Positions 25,215 to 33,262 are shown, counted from the stretch's first letter. The stretch is 39,892 bases of DNA from Bacteroidetes bacterium GWA2_32_17 (GCA_001769035.1 MENF01000181.1:1-39892), one strand, 5' to 3'. The notes: generated from the letters alone by a model not told the origin. Translations and numbers: made by a program.

Positions 25215-25565
25215 ATGGAAAAGATGATTAACAAAGTCGAACTTAGCGGATTTGCAGGATTAAATCCCGAAGTTAAAACATTACCAAACGGTAATAAAGT
25301 ATTAAAAATGTCGCTTGCAACAAGCTCAAGTTACAAAGACCGCGATGGCAACTGGGTACGCGATACTACATGGCATAATATTGTAATGTGGAATAAGCTT
25401 GCCGAAGCTGCAAACAATACAATTAAAAAAGGCAGCAGAGTTTCTTTAATTGGTAAATTAACAAATCGTCAATATACCGATAAAGATGGTAACAAACACT
25501 ATATAACAGAAGTAATAGCTAATAGTTACGAAATAGTTGCCAGCGAAACTGCAAAAGCAGTATAG
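25215..25565 (+). CDS. ssb: Single-stranded DNA-binding protein, short form
   Basis: This 116-aa OB-fold protein has typical SSB words: NKVELSGFAGLNPEVKTLPNG, ATSSSYKDRDGNWV, TTWHNIVMWNKLAE, KKGSRVSLIGKLTNRQYTDKDG and EVIANSYEIV. It ends right after the OB fold (ASETAKAV) and lacks the acidic DDxIPF-type tip that recruits repair and replication proteins. The main housekeeping SSB normally carries that tail, so this may be a second, specialised SSB. The gene is monocistronic, with its own -7 box and an intrinsic terminator. Confidence 0.93.
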   Translation: MEKMINKVELSGFAGLNPEVKTLPNGNKVLKMSLATSSSYKDRDGNWVRDTTWHNIVMWNKLAEAANNTIKKGSRVSLIGKLTNRQYTDKDGNKHYITEVIANSYEIVASETAKAV

Positions 25566-25582
25566 AGATTTATAATTAATTT

Positions 25583-25622
25583 TAAAAAGCCCATCAAGAA
25601 ATATCTTGTTGGGCTTTTTTTA
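25583..25622 (+). terminator. Intrinsic terminator of ssb
   Basis: The arms aaaagcccatcaaga and tcttgttgggctttt form a 15-bp stem with one G-T pair and a short aata loop, followed by T residues. It lies 18 bp after the ssb stop. Confidence 0.9.
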
Positions 25623-25656
25623 TTTGTATCTTTCGGCTAAAAATTTAAAAATATAA

Positions 25657-26748
25657 ATGACAAGTCAATATATTATTAATAAATACAATAACAAAGTTTA
25701 CATTTCTTTGAAAGAGGGATTAGACATTTATAAAAACATGCCGCTTACCGATTTAATGTTTGCTGCAAATGAAATTCGCGAAAGTTTACATAACAAAAAA
25801 ATAGTTACATGGCAAATTGATAGAAACGTAAATATTTCAAACATTTGTTTTGTGCAATGCGAATTTTGCAACTTCTGCAGAAAAAAAGATTCTACAGACG
25901 CTCACACAACATCAATTGAAGAATACCGAATTAAAATAAAAGAACTTTTTGAGTTAGGTGGCGACCAACTTTTATTACAGGGAGGGATGAATCCGGCACT
26001 TGGATTAAATTTTTATGTTGCTCTATTTAAAACTTTAAAACAAGAATTTCCAAAATTAAAACTTCATGCACTTGGTCCGCCCGAGATTGCATATCTCGCA
26101 AAAAAAGAAAAATTAACTTATTTGCAAGTTCTTGAAACACTTATAAATGTTGGATTAGACAGCTTACCAGGTGCAGGTGCTGAAATATTAAACAACCGCG
26201 TAAGAACCAAATTATCAAAAGGAAAATGTTCAGTAGAAGAATGGCTCAATGTAATGCGTGCTGCTCATAAAATGGGACTATACACTTCGGCAACAATGAT
26301 GTTTGGTCATATTGAAACTATTGAAGAACGTTTGCAACATTTAATTTACATTCGTGATGTGCAAAGCGAAAAACCCAAAAATGCTCCCGGTTTTAATGCT
26401 TTTATTCCTTGGCCTGTTCAGTTACAAGACACAAAACTACAAAATAAAATTAGCATACAAAATGTTACAGGTTCCGAATATTTACGACTGCTTGCAATAA
26501 GTCGAATAATGTTACCAAACATTCCAAACATACAGGCATCGTGGTTAACAGTTGGTAAAAATATTGCACAAATAGCTCTTCATGCAGGAGCTAATGATTT
26601 AGGCTCTATAATGATTGAGGAAAATGTTGTATCGGCAGCCGGTGCAACATTTACAATTACTGCCAACGAAATGAAACAATTAATTATTGATGCAGGATTT
26701 GAACCAAAACAGAGAAATCAGAAGTATCAGATAGTAGAAAGTTTATAA
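25657..26748 (+). CDS. mqnC: Cyclic dehypoxanthine futalosine synthase
   Basis: This is a 363-aa radical SAM enzyme of the futalosine route to menaquinone. MqnC cyclises dehypoxanthine futalosine. The 4Fe-4S cysteines are Cys64, Cys68 and Cys71 (CFVQCEFC). Further MqnC words are QLLLQGGMNP, GLDSLPGAGAEIL, TSATMMFGHIET, FIPWPVQ, and NIPNIQASW followed by GSIMIEENVVSAAGA. The closely related MqnE lacks several of these, so MqnC is the better call. It shows that the organism likely makes menaquinone by the futalosine pathway. No other mqn gene lies nearby. The following 298 bp contain no gene. Confidence 0.93.
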   Translation: MTSQYIINKYNNKVYISLKEGLDIYKNMPLTDLMFAANEIRESLHNKKIVTWQIDRNVNISNICFVQCEFCNFCRKKDSTDAHTTSIEEYRIKIKELFELGGDQLLLQGGMNPALGLNFYVALFKTLKQEFPKLKLHALGPPEIAYLAKKEKLTYLQVLETLINVGLDSLPGAGAEILNNRVRTKLSKGKCSVEEWLNVMRAAHKMGLYTSATMMFGHIETIEERLQHLIYIRDVQSEKPKNAPGFNAFIPWPVQLQDTKLQNKISIQNVTGSEYLRLLAISRIMLPNIPNIQASWLTVGKNIAQIALHAGANDLGSIMIEENVVSAAGATFTITANEMKQLIIDAGFEPKQRNQKYQIVESL

Positions 26749-27022
26749 AGTGGTAAAGAACTTAAATAATTTGATTCTATTTTGTTAATTTTACACTGAA
26801 ATTGAAATCCTTTTAATAATTAATCTTAACAAATTAGGAAAAACAATAAATTAATAAAAATAGAACGCCAACTCCAGTGAACACTTAATACAGTTTTTAC
26901 TGAATCTATTAAAAAGGATTTAAAAAGAAATATTAAAAAACTTTTTTAAAAGTCATTTAATGTAAAAGAAATAGCAGGCGAAGGGCAATTAAAAATGTTT
27001 TAGATATAATTAATTTTTAAAC

Positions 27023-27030
27023 TATTTTTG
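27023..27030 (+). promoter_or_regulatory. -7 box for the first ATPase gene
   Basis: TATTTTTG matches TAnnTTTG, 16 bp before the ATG at 27047. This suggests the ATPase/Toprim-like pair has its own promoter. Confidence 0.5.
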
Positions 27031-27046
27031 TAAAAACATAATATTT

Positions 27047-28024
27047 ATGATACAACAGTTAAGTATTAAAAACTTTAAATCTGTAAAAGATTTGCAGGTA
27101 TCTTGTAAAAAACTTAATGTTTTTATAGGTGAGCCAAACAGCGGAAAAAGTAATATTATTGAAGCTTTATCACTACAAAGCCAAAATGCAATTGGTGGAG
27201 TTTTAAATAAAGAAATGTTTCGTTACAAAACTATTGGAAATTTGTTTTACGATTTCAATATTAACACACCAATAGAAGTAAATACCGGTGAAATTTGCAC
27301 AGTGTTAAAATATGCTATTCGTGAAAATGGCGTAGTTGAAAATCTATTCGATTATTTTTTTGATACAAACAAAGAAAAAGAAAAACCTGAGAGTATTTCT
27401 CATGAAGGGATAGTTTTGCAACGTGGTAATGTGGGAAGTACAAACGTTCATTTTTATGAATATAAGAGGTTGTATAAATTTCAAAATTCATTTATGCCTC
27501 ATTTGTCGGTTCCTTTTGGCGAAAATATCCCTACACTTTTACTTTCTAATCCAGATTTAAAAAAATGGGTTTCTGAATTGTTTCGCTCATTTGGCTATAA
27601 ATTAATGCTTAAACCGGTAGAAGGAGATATGAGCATGACAAAAGAAGTAAACGAAGAATTATATGAATATCCGTTTTTCAGTATTTCCGAAACTTTACAA
27701 AGGTTAATTTTTTATTCGCTTGCAATAAAGAGCAACAATAACTGTATATTGTTATTTGACGAACCCGAAAGCAATATGTTTCCATTTTACATAAAAGATA
27801 TTGCCGAACGAATAACCGAAGATAAAACTAACCAGTTTTTTATTTCAACACACAATCCATATATGTTAGGTTCCTTACTCGAAAAGAGTAATAAAAACGA
27901 TATTGCTGTTTATATTGTAAAAATGGAGAATTATCAAACGGTTGCAAAATTATGCACTCAAAAACAAATTGAAGAACTTATTTCGTTGGGTAGTGGTTTG
28001 TTTTTTAATCTCGATAATTTGTAG
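27047..28024 (+). CDS. AAA/OLD-like ATPase of a putative defence pair
   Basis: This 325-aa ATPase has an SMC/RecF/OLD-type nucleotide-binding fold. The N-terminal IKNFKSVKDLQV strand leads to Walker A GEPNSGKS (28-35). Later come a SISETLQRLIFYSL signature-like segment, Walker B ILLFDEPESNMFP (about 235-247) and the switch-histidine motif FFISTHNPYM (about 265-274). There is no fused Toprim or nuclease domain, and the protein is shorter than a classic OLD nuclease. The next gene starts 2 bp after the stop and probably provides the nuclease part. Such ATPases usually serve phage defence or DNA repair. Context here (a Septu pair 0.9 kb downstream) favours defence. Confidence 0.85.
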   Translation: MIQQLSIKNFKSVKDLQVSCKKLNVFIGEPNSGKSNIIEALSLQSQNAIGGVLNKEMFRYKTIGNLFYDFNINTPIEVNTGEICTVLKYAIRENGVVENLFDYFFDTNKEKEKPESISHEGIVLQRGNVGSTNVHFYEYKRLYKFQNSFMPHLSVPFGENIPTLLLSNPDLKKWVSELFRSFGYKLMLKPVEGDMSMTKEVNEELYEYPFFSISETLQRLIFYSLAIKSNNNCILLFDEPESNMFPFYIKDIAERITEDKTNQFFISTHNPYMLGSLLEKSNKNDIAVYIVKMENYQTVAKLCTQKQIEELISLGSGLFFNLDNL

Positions 28025-28026
28025 AA

Positions 28027-28530
28027 ATGTTAAGTTCCAAAAAAATTATCGTTGAATGTAAACCCGACGAAATTTTGGCAAAATCATTAGGTTTAGCAAA
28101 AAAAGAAATAGCACATCAGCCAAATAAAGGTGAAGTTTGTAATTTGTTAAAGAAAACAGAAATTTCTTTAGCAATAGTTGACGAAGACCCTAATTCCAGT
28201 CAACCAAAATATTTAAGTAATTTTACTATAGTAGAAGACAAACACGATGTTATTAATCTTCATTCAAAATCAGAAAATAAAACTATTTTAGTTCTCAAGC
28301 CGCGCTTGGAAGAGGGGATATTAAAACGATGCAAAGAATCGGCAGTTAATCCCAAAAAGTATTTTTTACCATCTAACAACAAACAATTTAAAGATACAAT
28401 TAACTATCATTTATTAAATTTCAGCAATCTTCTTGAAGAATTAATTAAAAAAAATGATGGTGGATTAGTTTATTTAAAAGAACAAATAGGAATAGTAAAA
28501 AGTAAACGCAATAAAAATAATAGAAAATAA
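28027..28530 (+). CDS. Small Toprim-like partner protein
   Basis: This 167-aa protein has no signal or membrane segment. The N-terminal KKIIVECKPDE places Glu10 (with Asp14) at the end of a hydrophobic strand, and LAIVDEDPNS places Asp52 and Asp54 at the end of a second strand. This E...DxD layout is what a Toprim catalytic site looks like, as in the VEGxxDE and DxD motifs of OLD nucleases. A charged C-terminal tail ends in SKRNKNNRK. Directly following the ATPase by 2 bp, it is likely the nuclease or RNA-cleaving half of a split OLD-like module. The Toprim assignment rests on motif reading only. It could instead be an unrelated partner fold. Confidence 0.6.
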   Translation: MLSSKKIIVECKPDEILAKSLGLAKKEIAHQPNKGEVCNLLKKTEISLAIVDEDPNSSQPKYLSNFTIVEDKHDVINLHSKSENKTILVLKPRLEEGILKRCKESAVNPKKYFLPSNNKQFKDTINYHLLNFSNLLEELIKKNDGGLVYLKEQIGIVKSKRNKNNRK

Positions 28531-28887
28531 AATTGCTAATGAAAGCCAGTTGAAAATGTTTTGATTTGTTTTATATAAAGTTGTTCATTATATTACTTTT
28601 ACTTTGGTATTGAAAATGTATGAAGATTCCAAAATACTAAACTAACAATTATAAATATTCATGATTTTAGAAAAGCATAGACACGGTTTTAGTTACGATA
28701 GCTAATACACATTTGTAAGTCCCACAATGCCGATTAAACTTGCCAACTCTTACAAAAAAGCATGATTTTGTCTTTCTCAAACATGTTTATTGATTATAAT
28801 TATTAAGTATGCCATTGATTTATAAAATATTATTTATAAAGAGAAAATTAATATAAAACACTAACTTTGCAAAAGATATTGTAAAAA
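28531..28887. other. Gap between the two defence modules
   Basis: These 357 bp hold no ORF of note and no clear terminator. The words cacatttgtaagtccca and ttgccaactcttac appear, but I cannot assign them. The last 30 bp contain the promoter box of the Septu-type operon. Confidence 0.4.
28862..28869 (+). promoter_or_regulatory. -7 box for the Septu-type operon
   Basis: TAACTTTG matches TAnnTTTG, 18 bp before the ptuA-like ATG. It is the only good box I noticed ahead of the four-gene operon 28888-32666. Confidence 0.6.
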
Positions 28888-30162
28888 ATGAAAATCAAAA
28901 AAATAATAATTGAAAATATTAGGTGTTTCAAGAACCTTGAAATTGATCTTTCAAATAAAGAAGGAATAAGTGATTGGGTTGTATTTCTTGGCAATAATGG
29001 TGTTGGCAAAACCACCTTAATGAGAAGTATTGCACTATGCTTATGTGAAGAATCCGGTGCAGCCGGGCTACTTGATGAATTACATGGTGATTGGATACGA
29101 AAAGAAGATACAAATAAAAAGGCTAAAATACGGATTGAATTTGAAAAACTAAACGGTTACAGTAAGACCCCATCCATTGAAACACAAATAAAACTATCAA
29201 AGTTTGGAGAAGTTGAAGTAACTCAAACAACAGAGCCAAAAAGTTCTAAAATTTGGAACGAACTTTTTGTATGTGCATATGGCGCAAACAGACGCTCATA
29301 TGGAACGGTTTCTTATTCTGAATATACCGTTGTGGATGCGGTTTACTCGTTGTTCAATTATGAATCAGTATTACAAAATGTAGAACTCAATATAAGAAGA
29401 CTGCAACTTGAAATTGATTTAAATGAATTATTTAAAAAATTAGAAGATATTCTACTGCTTGAAAAAAAATCCATTAAATTAGAAAGAAATGGAATTTCCA
29501 TTAAAGGGCCTTGGGGTAGTTATATCCCGATGGGAGCATTATCTGACGGTTATGCGGCAACTATTGCATGGATTATGGATATGTATGGGTGGAAAATGCT
29601 TTATGAGAAAAAAATGAAAGATGTCGAAATTAACGGAATAGTAATATTAGATGAAATTGAACAACATTTACATCCTTTATGGCAGAAAGAAATAGTTAAT
29701 AGACTTTCGAGGCAATTCAAAAATGTTCAATTTTTTGTTTCAACTCATTCTCCAATAGTTGCAATTAATGCTCTAAAGACAATGCATGATGATCCTAATT
29801 CGAAACTTTATCATATAGATTGGAATAATGAAATTAAAGAGGCTAATGCATCTATATCTGTAGTACAAGAGCCTATCAATGATTTAGAATATAATCAGCT
29901 ATTAGAGTCAGAAGCCTTTGGACACATATTAAATACTAATTCGAAAGTTGATAAATTATTGAAGGAAATGTCTGAATTAGCAAGTATTGATAAACCAACC
30001 CAGAAACAAAAGTTAATTTTGGAAACCATTAAGAAAGAATTAAAACCATTGATGTTTCCTGAAGGTAAAACCCTAATCGAAAGAGAGGTGGAGCGAGAAT
30101 ATTATAAAGAATTAGAAGCAAAAGCCGATTATCTTTCCAAAATTTTATCCAAGAAAAAATGA
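28888..30162 (+). CDS. ptuA: Septu-type ATPase PtuA
   Basis: In this 424-aa ATPase, Walker A is GNNGVGKT (35-42). A GALSDGYAATIAWIMDM segment corresponds to the ABC signature region. Walker B is IVILDEIEQHLHP (about 251-263), and the histidine switch is FFVSTHSPIVAIN (about 283-295). The C-terminal 100 residues are a charged helical region. It overlaps the next gene, an HNH nuclease, by 4 bp. ATPase plus TIGR02646-like HNH is the definition of the Septu anti-phage system (PtuA/PtuB), where PtuA forms an oligomeric ATPase scaffold and PtuB cuts DNA. I name it on that pairing and not on ATPase sequence alone. No reverse transcriptase is present, so this is not the retron-linked form. Confidence 0.8.
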   Translation: MKIKKIIIENIRCFKNLEIDLSNKEGISDWVVFLGNNGVGKTTLMRSIALCLCEESGAAGLLDELHGDWIRKEDTNKKAKIRIEFEKLNGYSKTPSIETQIKLSKFGEVEVTQTTEPKSSKIWNELFVCAYGANRRSYGTVSYSEYTVVDAVYSLFNYESVLQNVELNIRRLQLEIDLNELFKKLEDILLLEKKSIKLERNGISIKGPWGSYIPMGALSDGYAATIAWIMDMYGWKMLYEKKMKDVEINGIVILDEIEQHLHPLWQKEIVNRLSRQFKNVQFFVSTHSPIVAINALKTMHDDPNSKLYHIDWNNEIKEANASISVVQEPINDLEYNQLLESEAFGHILNTNSKVDKLLKEMSELASIDKPTQKQKLILETIKKELKPLMFPEGKTLIEREVEREYYKELEAKADYLSKILSKKK

Positions 30163-30929
30163 TTAGTATTGAAAGAGGCGCTTGCCCAGACAAACTTGAC
30201 ACAACCCGAAAAAAAATTGCTGCAAATGATTATCAACATGATACTGTAGTAAGTGCTCTTTTAGTTATGCAACATAACAAATGTTGTTATTGCGAAACAG
30301 ATATACTTAAAGTAGGTGCAACAGCAAGATGGGTGGACCATTTTATAGCCAAAACAGATGTTTCTTTTAAGGATTGTGATGGAAAAACCAATTGGAAATT
30401 AGCAAATGCATGGAGTAATCTTTTGATGTCATGCAGTACTTGTAACAGAAGTAAAGGCACAGAAGAACCTTTCGATTCTAAAACAGGGAAAAGAAGATTA
30501 ATTGACCCAAGTGATCCTAAAATTGATCCTGAAAACCATATTGAGTTTATGATTGAAGATGTATTTATAGTTTATAAATCACGAAATGGAAGTACATTAG
30601 GAAAAAATACGATAGAGAACTTGAAGCTAAAGGCTCGAAATGATATTTATTCTCTTCTTCGAAAAAGGAAAGCCGAAATTGACAGTATTTTTAATGACTT
30701 GGTAAATGCTTTAACCGAAAATAATTTGATTATGGCCAAATCTAAGCAAAATGATTTGAGAAAAATGACGAGCGCGCACCAGCCTCATGCTTCTTTTTGC
30801 AGGAAATACATCATTCAGGTAGCACAAAAATTCAACAATGATAATTTGAAGAAAATAAATAAATACTATGGTTTAAAAATAGAGCCTTTAGAAATTAATA
30901 TTGCTTCAGGTTTTCAAAAAATTGTCTGA
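30159..30929 (+). CDS. ptuB: Septu-type HNH nuclease PtuB
   Basis: This 256-aa protein has a zinc-supported HNH core. CCYCE (42-46) forms the first Cys pair, WVDHFIAK (58-65) carries the catalytic His61, NAWSNLLMSCSTCNRSKG (83-100) gives the Asn and the second Cys pair (92, 95), and Lys99 follows in the NxxK part. This matches the TIGR02646/PtuB family known from Septu and from the effector of retron Ec78. The C-terminal 110 residues are helical and probably contact PtuA. The start overlaps the ptuA stop (ATGA), ensuring coupled translation. All expected catalytic residues are present, so the nuclease should be active. Confidence 0.82.
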   Translation: MISIERGACPDKLDTTRKKIAANDYQHDTVVSALLVMQHNKCCYCETDILKVGATARWVDHFIAKTDVSFKDCDGKTNWKLANAWSNLLMSCSTCNRSKGTEEPFDSKTGKRRLIDPSDPKIDPENHIEFMIEDVFIVYKSRNGSTLGKNTIENLKLKARNDIYSLLRKRKAEIDSIFNDLVNALTENNLIMAKSKQNDLRKMTSAHQPHASFCRKYIIQVAQKFNNDNLKKINKYYGLKIEPLEINIASGFQKIV

Positions 30930-30945
30930 TTTAAAAACAAAGAAA

Positions 30946-31314
30946 ATGCCTTACGGTAAAGAACTAATTTTAGATATTCATAAATGTGATACAACCACTT
31001 TTAATCGCAAATCTCTAAAAAAATATTTTGTGAAAATTTGCAAATTAATTGACATGGAAAGGGCGAAACTATGCTGGTGGGATGACCATGGAGTACCTGA
31101 AGATGAAAAACAAACCTTTGCTCATACGAAGGGAACAACTGCTGTGCAATTTATATTAACAAGTAATATAACTATTCACACACTTGATATTCTGAAAAAT
31201 GTTTATATTAACATTTTTTCCTGTAAGGAATTTGATGAAATTGCAGCAGAAAAATTCACTAAAGAATGGTTTAAAGGAGAAGTAGTAAATTCATTAACAA
31301 TAAATAGAATATAA
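30946..31314 (+). CDS. S-adenosylmethionine decarboxylase-related protein
   Basis: I choose the ATG at 30946 (MPYGKELILDIHKCD, 122 aa). An earlier ATG at 30901 would overlap ptuB and adds residues unlike the family. The AdoMetDC fold is recognisable from GKELILDIHKCD, TAVQFILTSNITIHTL and NVYINIFSCKEFD. In true class 1 enzymes, the pyruvoyl serine lies in an Glu-Ser-His motif (ESHIxxHT). Here the same place reads T72-S73-N74-I-T-I-H-T, so the serine is kept while the Glu and the processing His are lost. The proton-donor Cys93 (FSC) is present. Self-cleavage and decarboxylation are therefore doubtful. It starts 16 bp after ptuB and ends 2 bp before the DUF3326 gene. Confidence 0.75.
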   Translation: MPYGKELILDIHKCDTTTFNRKSLKKYFVKICKLIDMERAKLCWWDDHGVPEDEKQTFAHTKGTTAVQFILTSNITIHTLDILKNVYINIFSCKEFDEIAAEKFTKEWFKGEVVNSLTINRI

Positions 31315-31316
31315 TT

Positions 31317-32666
31317 ATGAAACTGATAGAAAAAGAATTTTTTATACCCTATGATGCTAATAGTAGCACAAGTTTAATTGATTATATAGCTGCTAAAGTA
31401 AAAGAAGAATTATCACCTTCTGAAATTCCAGTTAGGTTCGTAATTACAAATACAAATGATGCTGGCTACCTTTGTGAGTTAGGTGTTTTAATAAATATTG
31501 ATAATATTGAAAACCAAAATGAAAGATCTATATTTTCATTCAAAAAAAGAGAACATGAAAATACAGAAAAATTCAATGTAGTATTATTAATTCCAACAGG
31601 AATAGGTGCTGAAATTGGTGGTCATTGTGGTGATGGCAATGTTGTAGCCAGATTAATAGCATCAGCTTGTGATATATTAATAACTCATCCAAATGTTGTT
31701 AACGCATCCGATATTAACGAAATGACCGAAAATACTCTCTATGTGGAAGGAAGCATTATTACCCGATTATTAATGGGTCAAATCGGACTGCAAAAGTCCC
31801 GTTCTAACAGAATACTAATGTTGATGGATAAACACAAAGATAAATTGTTTAACGATGAAATCGTTAATGCAGTATCTTCAGCAAGGATTTCTCTTGGTAT
31901 TGATTGTGATGTATATGAAATGGATAATATTATTAATAGTGAATCCATGTATTCAAAATCAGGCAGGGCTATTGGGAAAATCGAAAAACTTGAGTACTTA
32001 TTTGAAATTATAGATAAATATTACGAAAAATATGATGCAATAGGCTTATCTACATTTATTAATGTTCCTGAATACTATCATAAAAATTATTTTAGCAATG
32101 ATGATTTGATAAACCCTTGGGGGGGAATTGAAGCGATGCTAACACATAGTGTTGCTGAAAAATACAATATTCCTTGTGCTCATTCACCTATGATGGCATC
32201 ACGTGAAATAATGGAGTTAGAAGTGGGAATTGTTGACCCACGTAAAGCTCCGGAATCAGCTTCCCTTACTTATTTACATTGCATACTTAAGGGATTACAT
32301 AAAAGTCCAAGAATAACTTCACCAGATAAGGGAATAAATATTGAAGACATTTCTTGTCTGATTATCCCTTATGGATGTATCGGATTACCAACACTTTCAG
32401 CATTAGAAAATGGAATACCGGTAATTGCAGTAAAAGAAAACAGAAACCGGATGGAAAACAAATTAGAAGAATTTCCATTTAAGCATAACAAACTATTTAT
32501 AGTTGAAAATTATTTGGAAGCTGTGGGTGTTATTAATGCAATCAAAAGTGGAGTTAATATTGACACCATAAAACGGCCTATTGCATACACAAATATTATA
32601 AACGCGAAAGATGATGGCTACCGGGTTTACACATCAGAAATTATATCTAAAAATCAAAGATATTAG
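31317..32666 (+). CDS. DUF3326 protein
   Basis: This is a 449-aa cytoplasmic protein. The middle contains the DUF3326 hallmark VVLLIPTGIGAEIGGHCGDG (about 97-116) followed by ARLIASACDILITHPNVVNASDINEM and LYVEGSIITRLLMG. The C-terminal third has PYGCIGLPTLSALENGIPVI followed by AVKENRNRM, which looks like a nucleotide- or cofactor-binding loop. The family is known mainly from cyanobacteria and has no established function as far as I know. It follows the AdoMetDC-like gene by 2 bp, so the two are very likely co-translated and may act on the same metabolite. Linkage to ptuAB is the novel point. There is no clear terminator after it. Confidence 0.8.
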   Translation: MKLIEKEFFIPYDANSSTSLIDYIAAKVKEELSPSEIPVRFVITNTNDAGYLCELGVLINIDNIENQNERSIFSFKKREHENTEKFNVVLLIPTGIGAEIGGHCGDGNVVARLIASACDILITHPNVVNASDINEMTENTLYVEGSIITRLLMGQIGLQKSRSNRILMLMDKHKDKLFNDEIVNAVSSARISLGIDCDVYEMDNIINSESMYSKSGRAIGKIEKLEYLFEIIDKYYEKYDAIGLSTFINVPEYYHKNYFSNDDLINPWGGIEAMLTHSVAEKYNIPCAHSPMMASREIMELEVGIVDPRKAPESASLTYLHCILKGLHKSPRITSPDKGINIEDISCLIIPYGCIGLPTLSALENGIPVIAVKENRNRMENKLEEFPFKHNKLFIVENYLEAVGVINAIKSGVNIDTIKRPIAYTNIINAKDDGYRVYTSEIISKNQRY

Positions 32667-33090
32667 AAAATAAAACCACCTATTAAACATATTTTATTAT
32701 TCGAAAATAGAAATACTTTTCCCTATACCAAACCTTCCATTTTTCTTTATTTTCCACTTTGTTACAACTAAATAAATATTTTTATTCTTGCTTCTATTTC
32801 ACAATATTTATACATATACTAATATTGATGACTATTAAAATATATTTTTAACAATATAATGTTAAGAAATTGTTAAATCAAAGTACGACAGGCAAATAGC
32901 TATGTTAAACAATAAATTTATTTATTTAGACAAAATCATATATTGCACAAATAGAGCAACATAAGCGAATAGCCATTAAAATGTTAATAATACTGTTGAA
33001 AAGTAGATTGGTGAAAAGCCAAAGAGTGATGTAACTTTGTGAAAAATAAATTTTTATTAAGTTCTGGTTTTAATATCAAAATTACCACAT
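32667..33090. other. Gene-free gap after the operon
   Basis: This gap has no ORF worth calling. A plus-strand promoter-like pair, attg (33007-33010) with 21 bp to TAACTTTG (33032-33039), points at the candidate RNA region from the other side, but I see no gene for it to drive. Confidence 0.4.
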
Positions 33091-33118
33091 AAAAAAAACA
33101 GCCTTTTTGTAGGCTGTT
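33091..33118 (-). terminator. Terminator of the candidate RNA
   Basis: Read on the minus strand, aacagcctacaaaaaggctgtt forms an 8-bp stem with a 6-nt loop and is followed by eight T residues (plus-strand A tract 33091-33098). Confidence 0.85.
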
Positions 33119-33257
33119 AACTTGTAAATCGGCCGATTCATTAATCAGTTAAGACAGAAAAAGCGTAAGTAAATACGCAGATTATGTTTATTCGTCTCAT
33201 TAGCGAAAAAACATAATCTCACTGCCGGGGAGGGAGAGTTACAGCTCTCCTTTCTTC
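33091..33257 (-). ncRNA. Candidate free-standing structured RNA
   Basis: On the minus strand a perfect promoter (see 33263-33293) is followed by an RNA of about 165 nt with no ORF. In transcript order the hairpins are ggagag/ctctcc (33250-33245 / 33238-33233), agattatgttt/aaacataatct (11 bp, 33219-33209 / 33189-33179) and gcgta/tacgc (33178-33174 / 33167-33163). The palindrome atcggccgat follows (33137-33128), then the terminator stem aacagcct/aggctgtt with a T8 tract ending at 33091. No minus-strand gene follows, so it is not a leader. It could be a 6S-like, antisense or novel sRNA. The family is not recognised. Confidence 0.65.
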
Positions 33258-33262
33258 ATTTA

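Noticed and set aside
27047-28530. PARIS (AriA/AriB) assignment
   Set aside because: The second protein is only 167 aa, much smaller than AriB, and I do not see DUF4435 words, so only a general ATPase-Toprim label is justified.
28888-30929. Retron Ec78-type system
   Set aside because: PtuA and PtuB relatives occur in that retron, but no reverse transcriptase and no msr-msd hairpin region are found near them.
30946-31314. Ordinary polyamine gene speD
   Set aside because: The Glu-Ser-His processing motif is absent and no spermidine synthase gene lies nearby.
33091-33257. Riboswitch or leader RNA
   Set aside because: No minus-strand gene follows the terminator, and I do not recognise the core motifs of TPP, cobalamin or SAM riboswitches.
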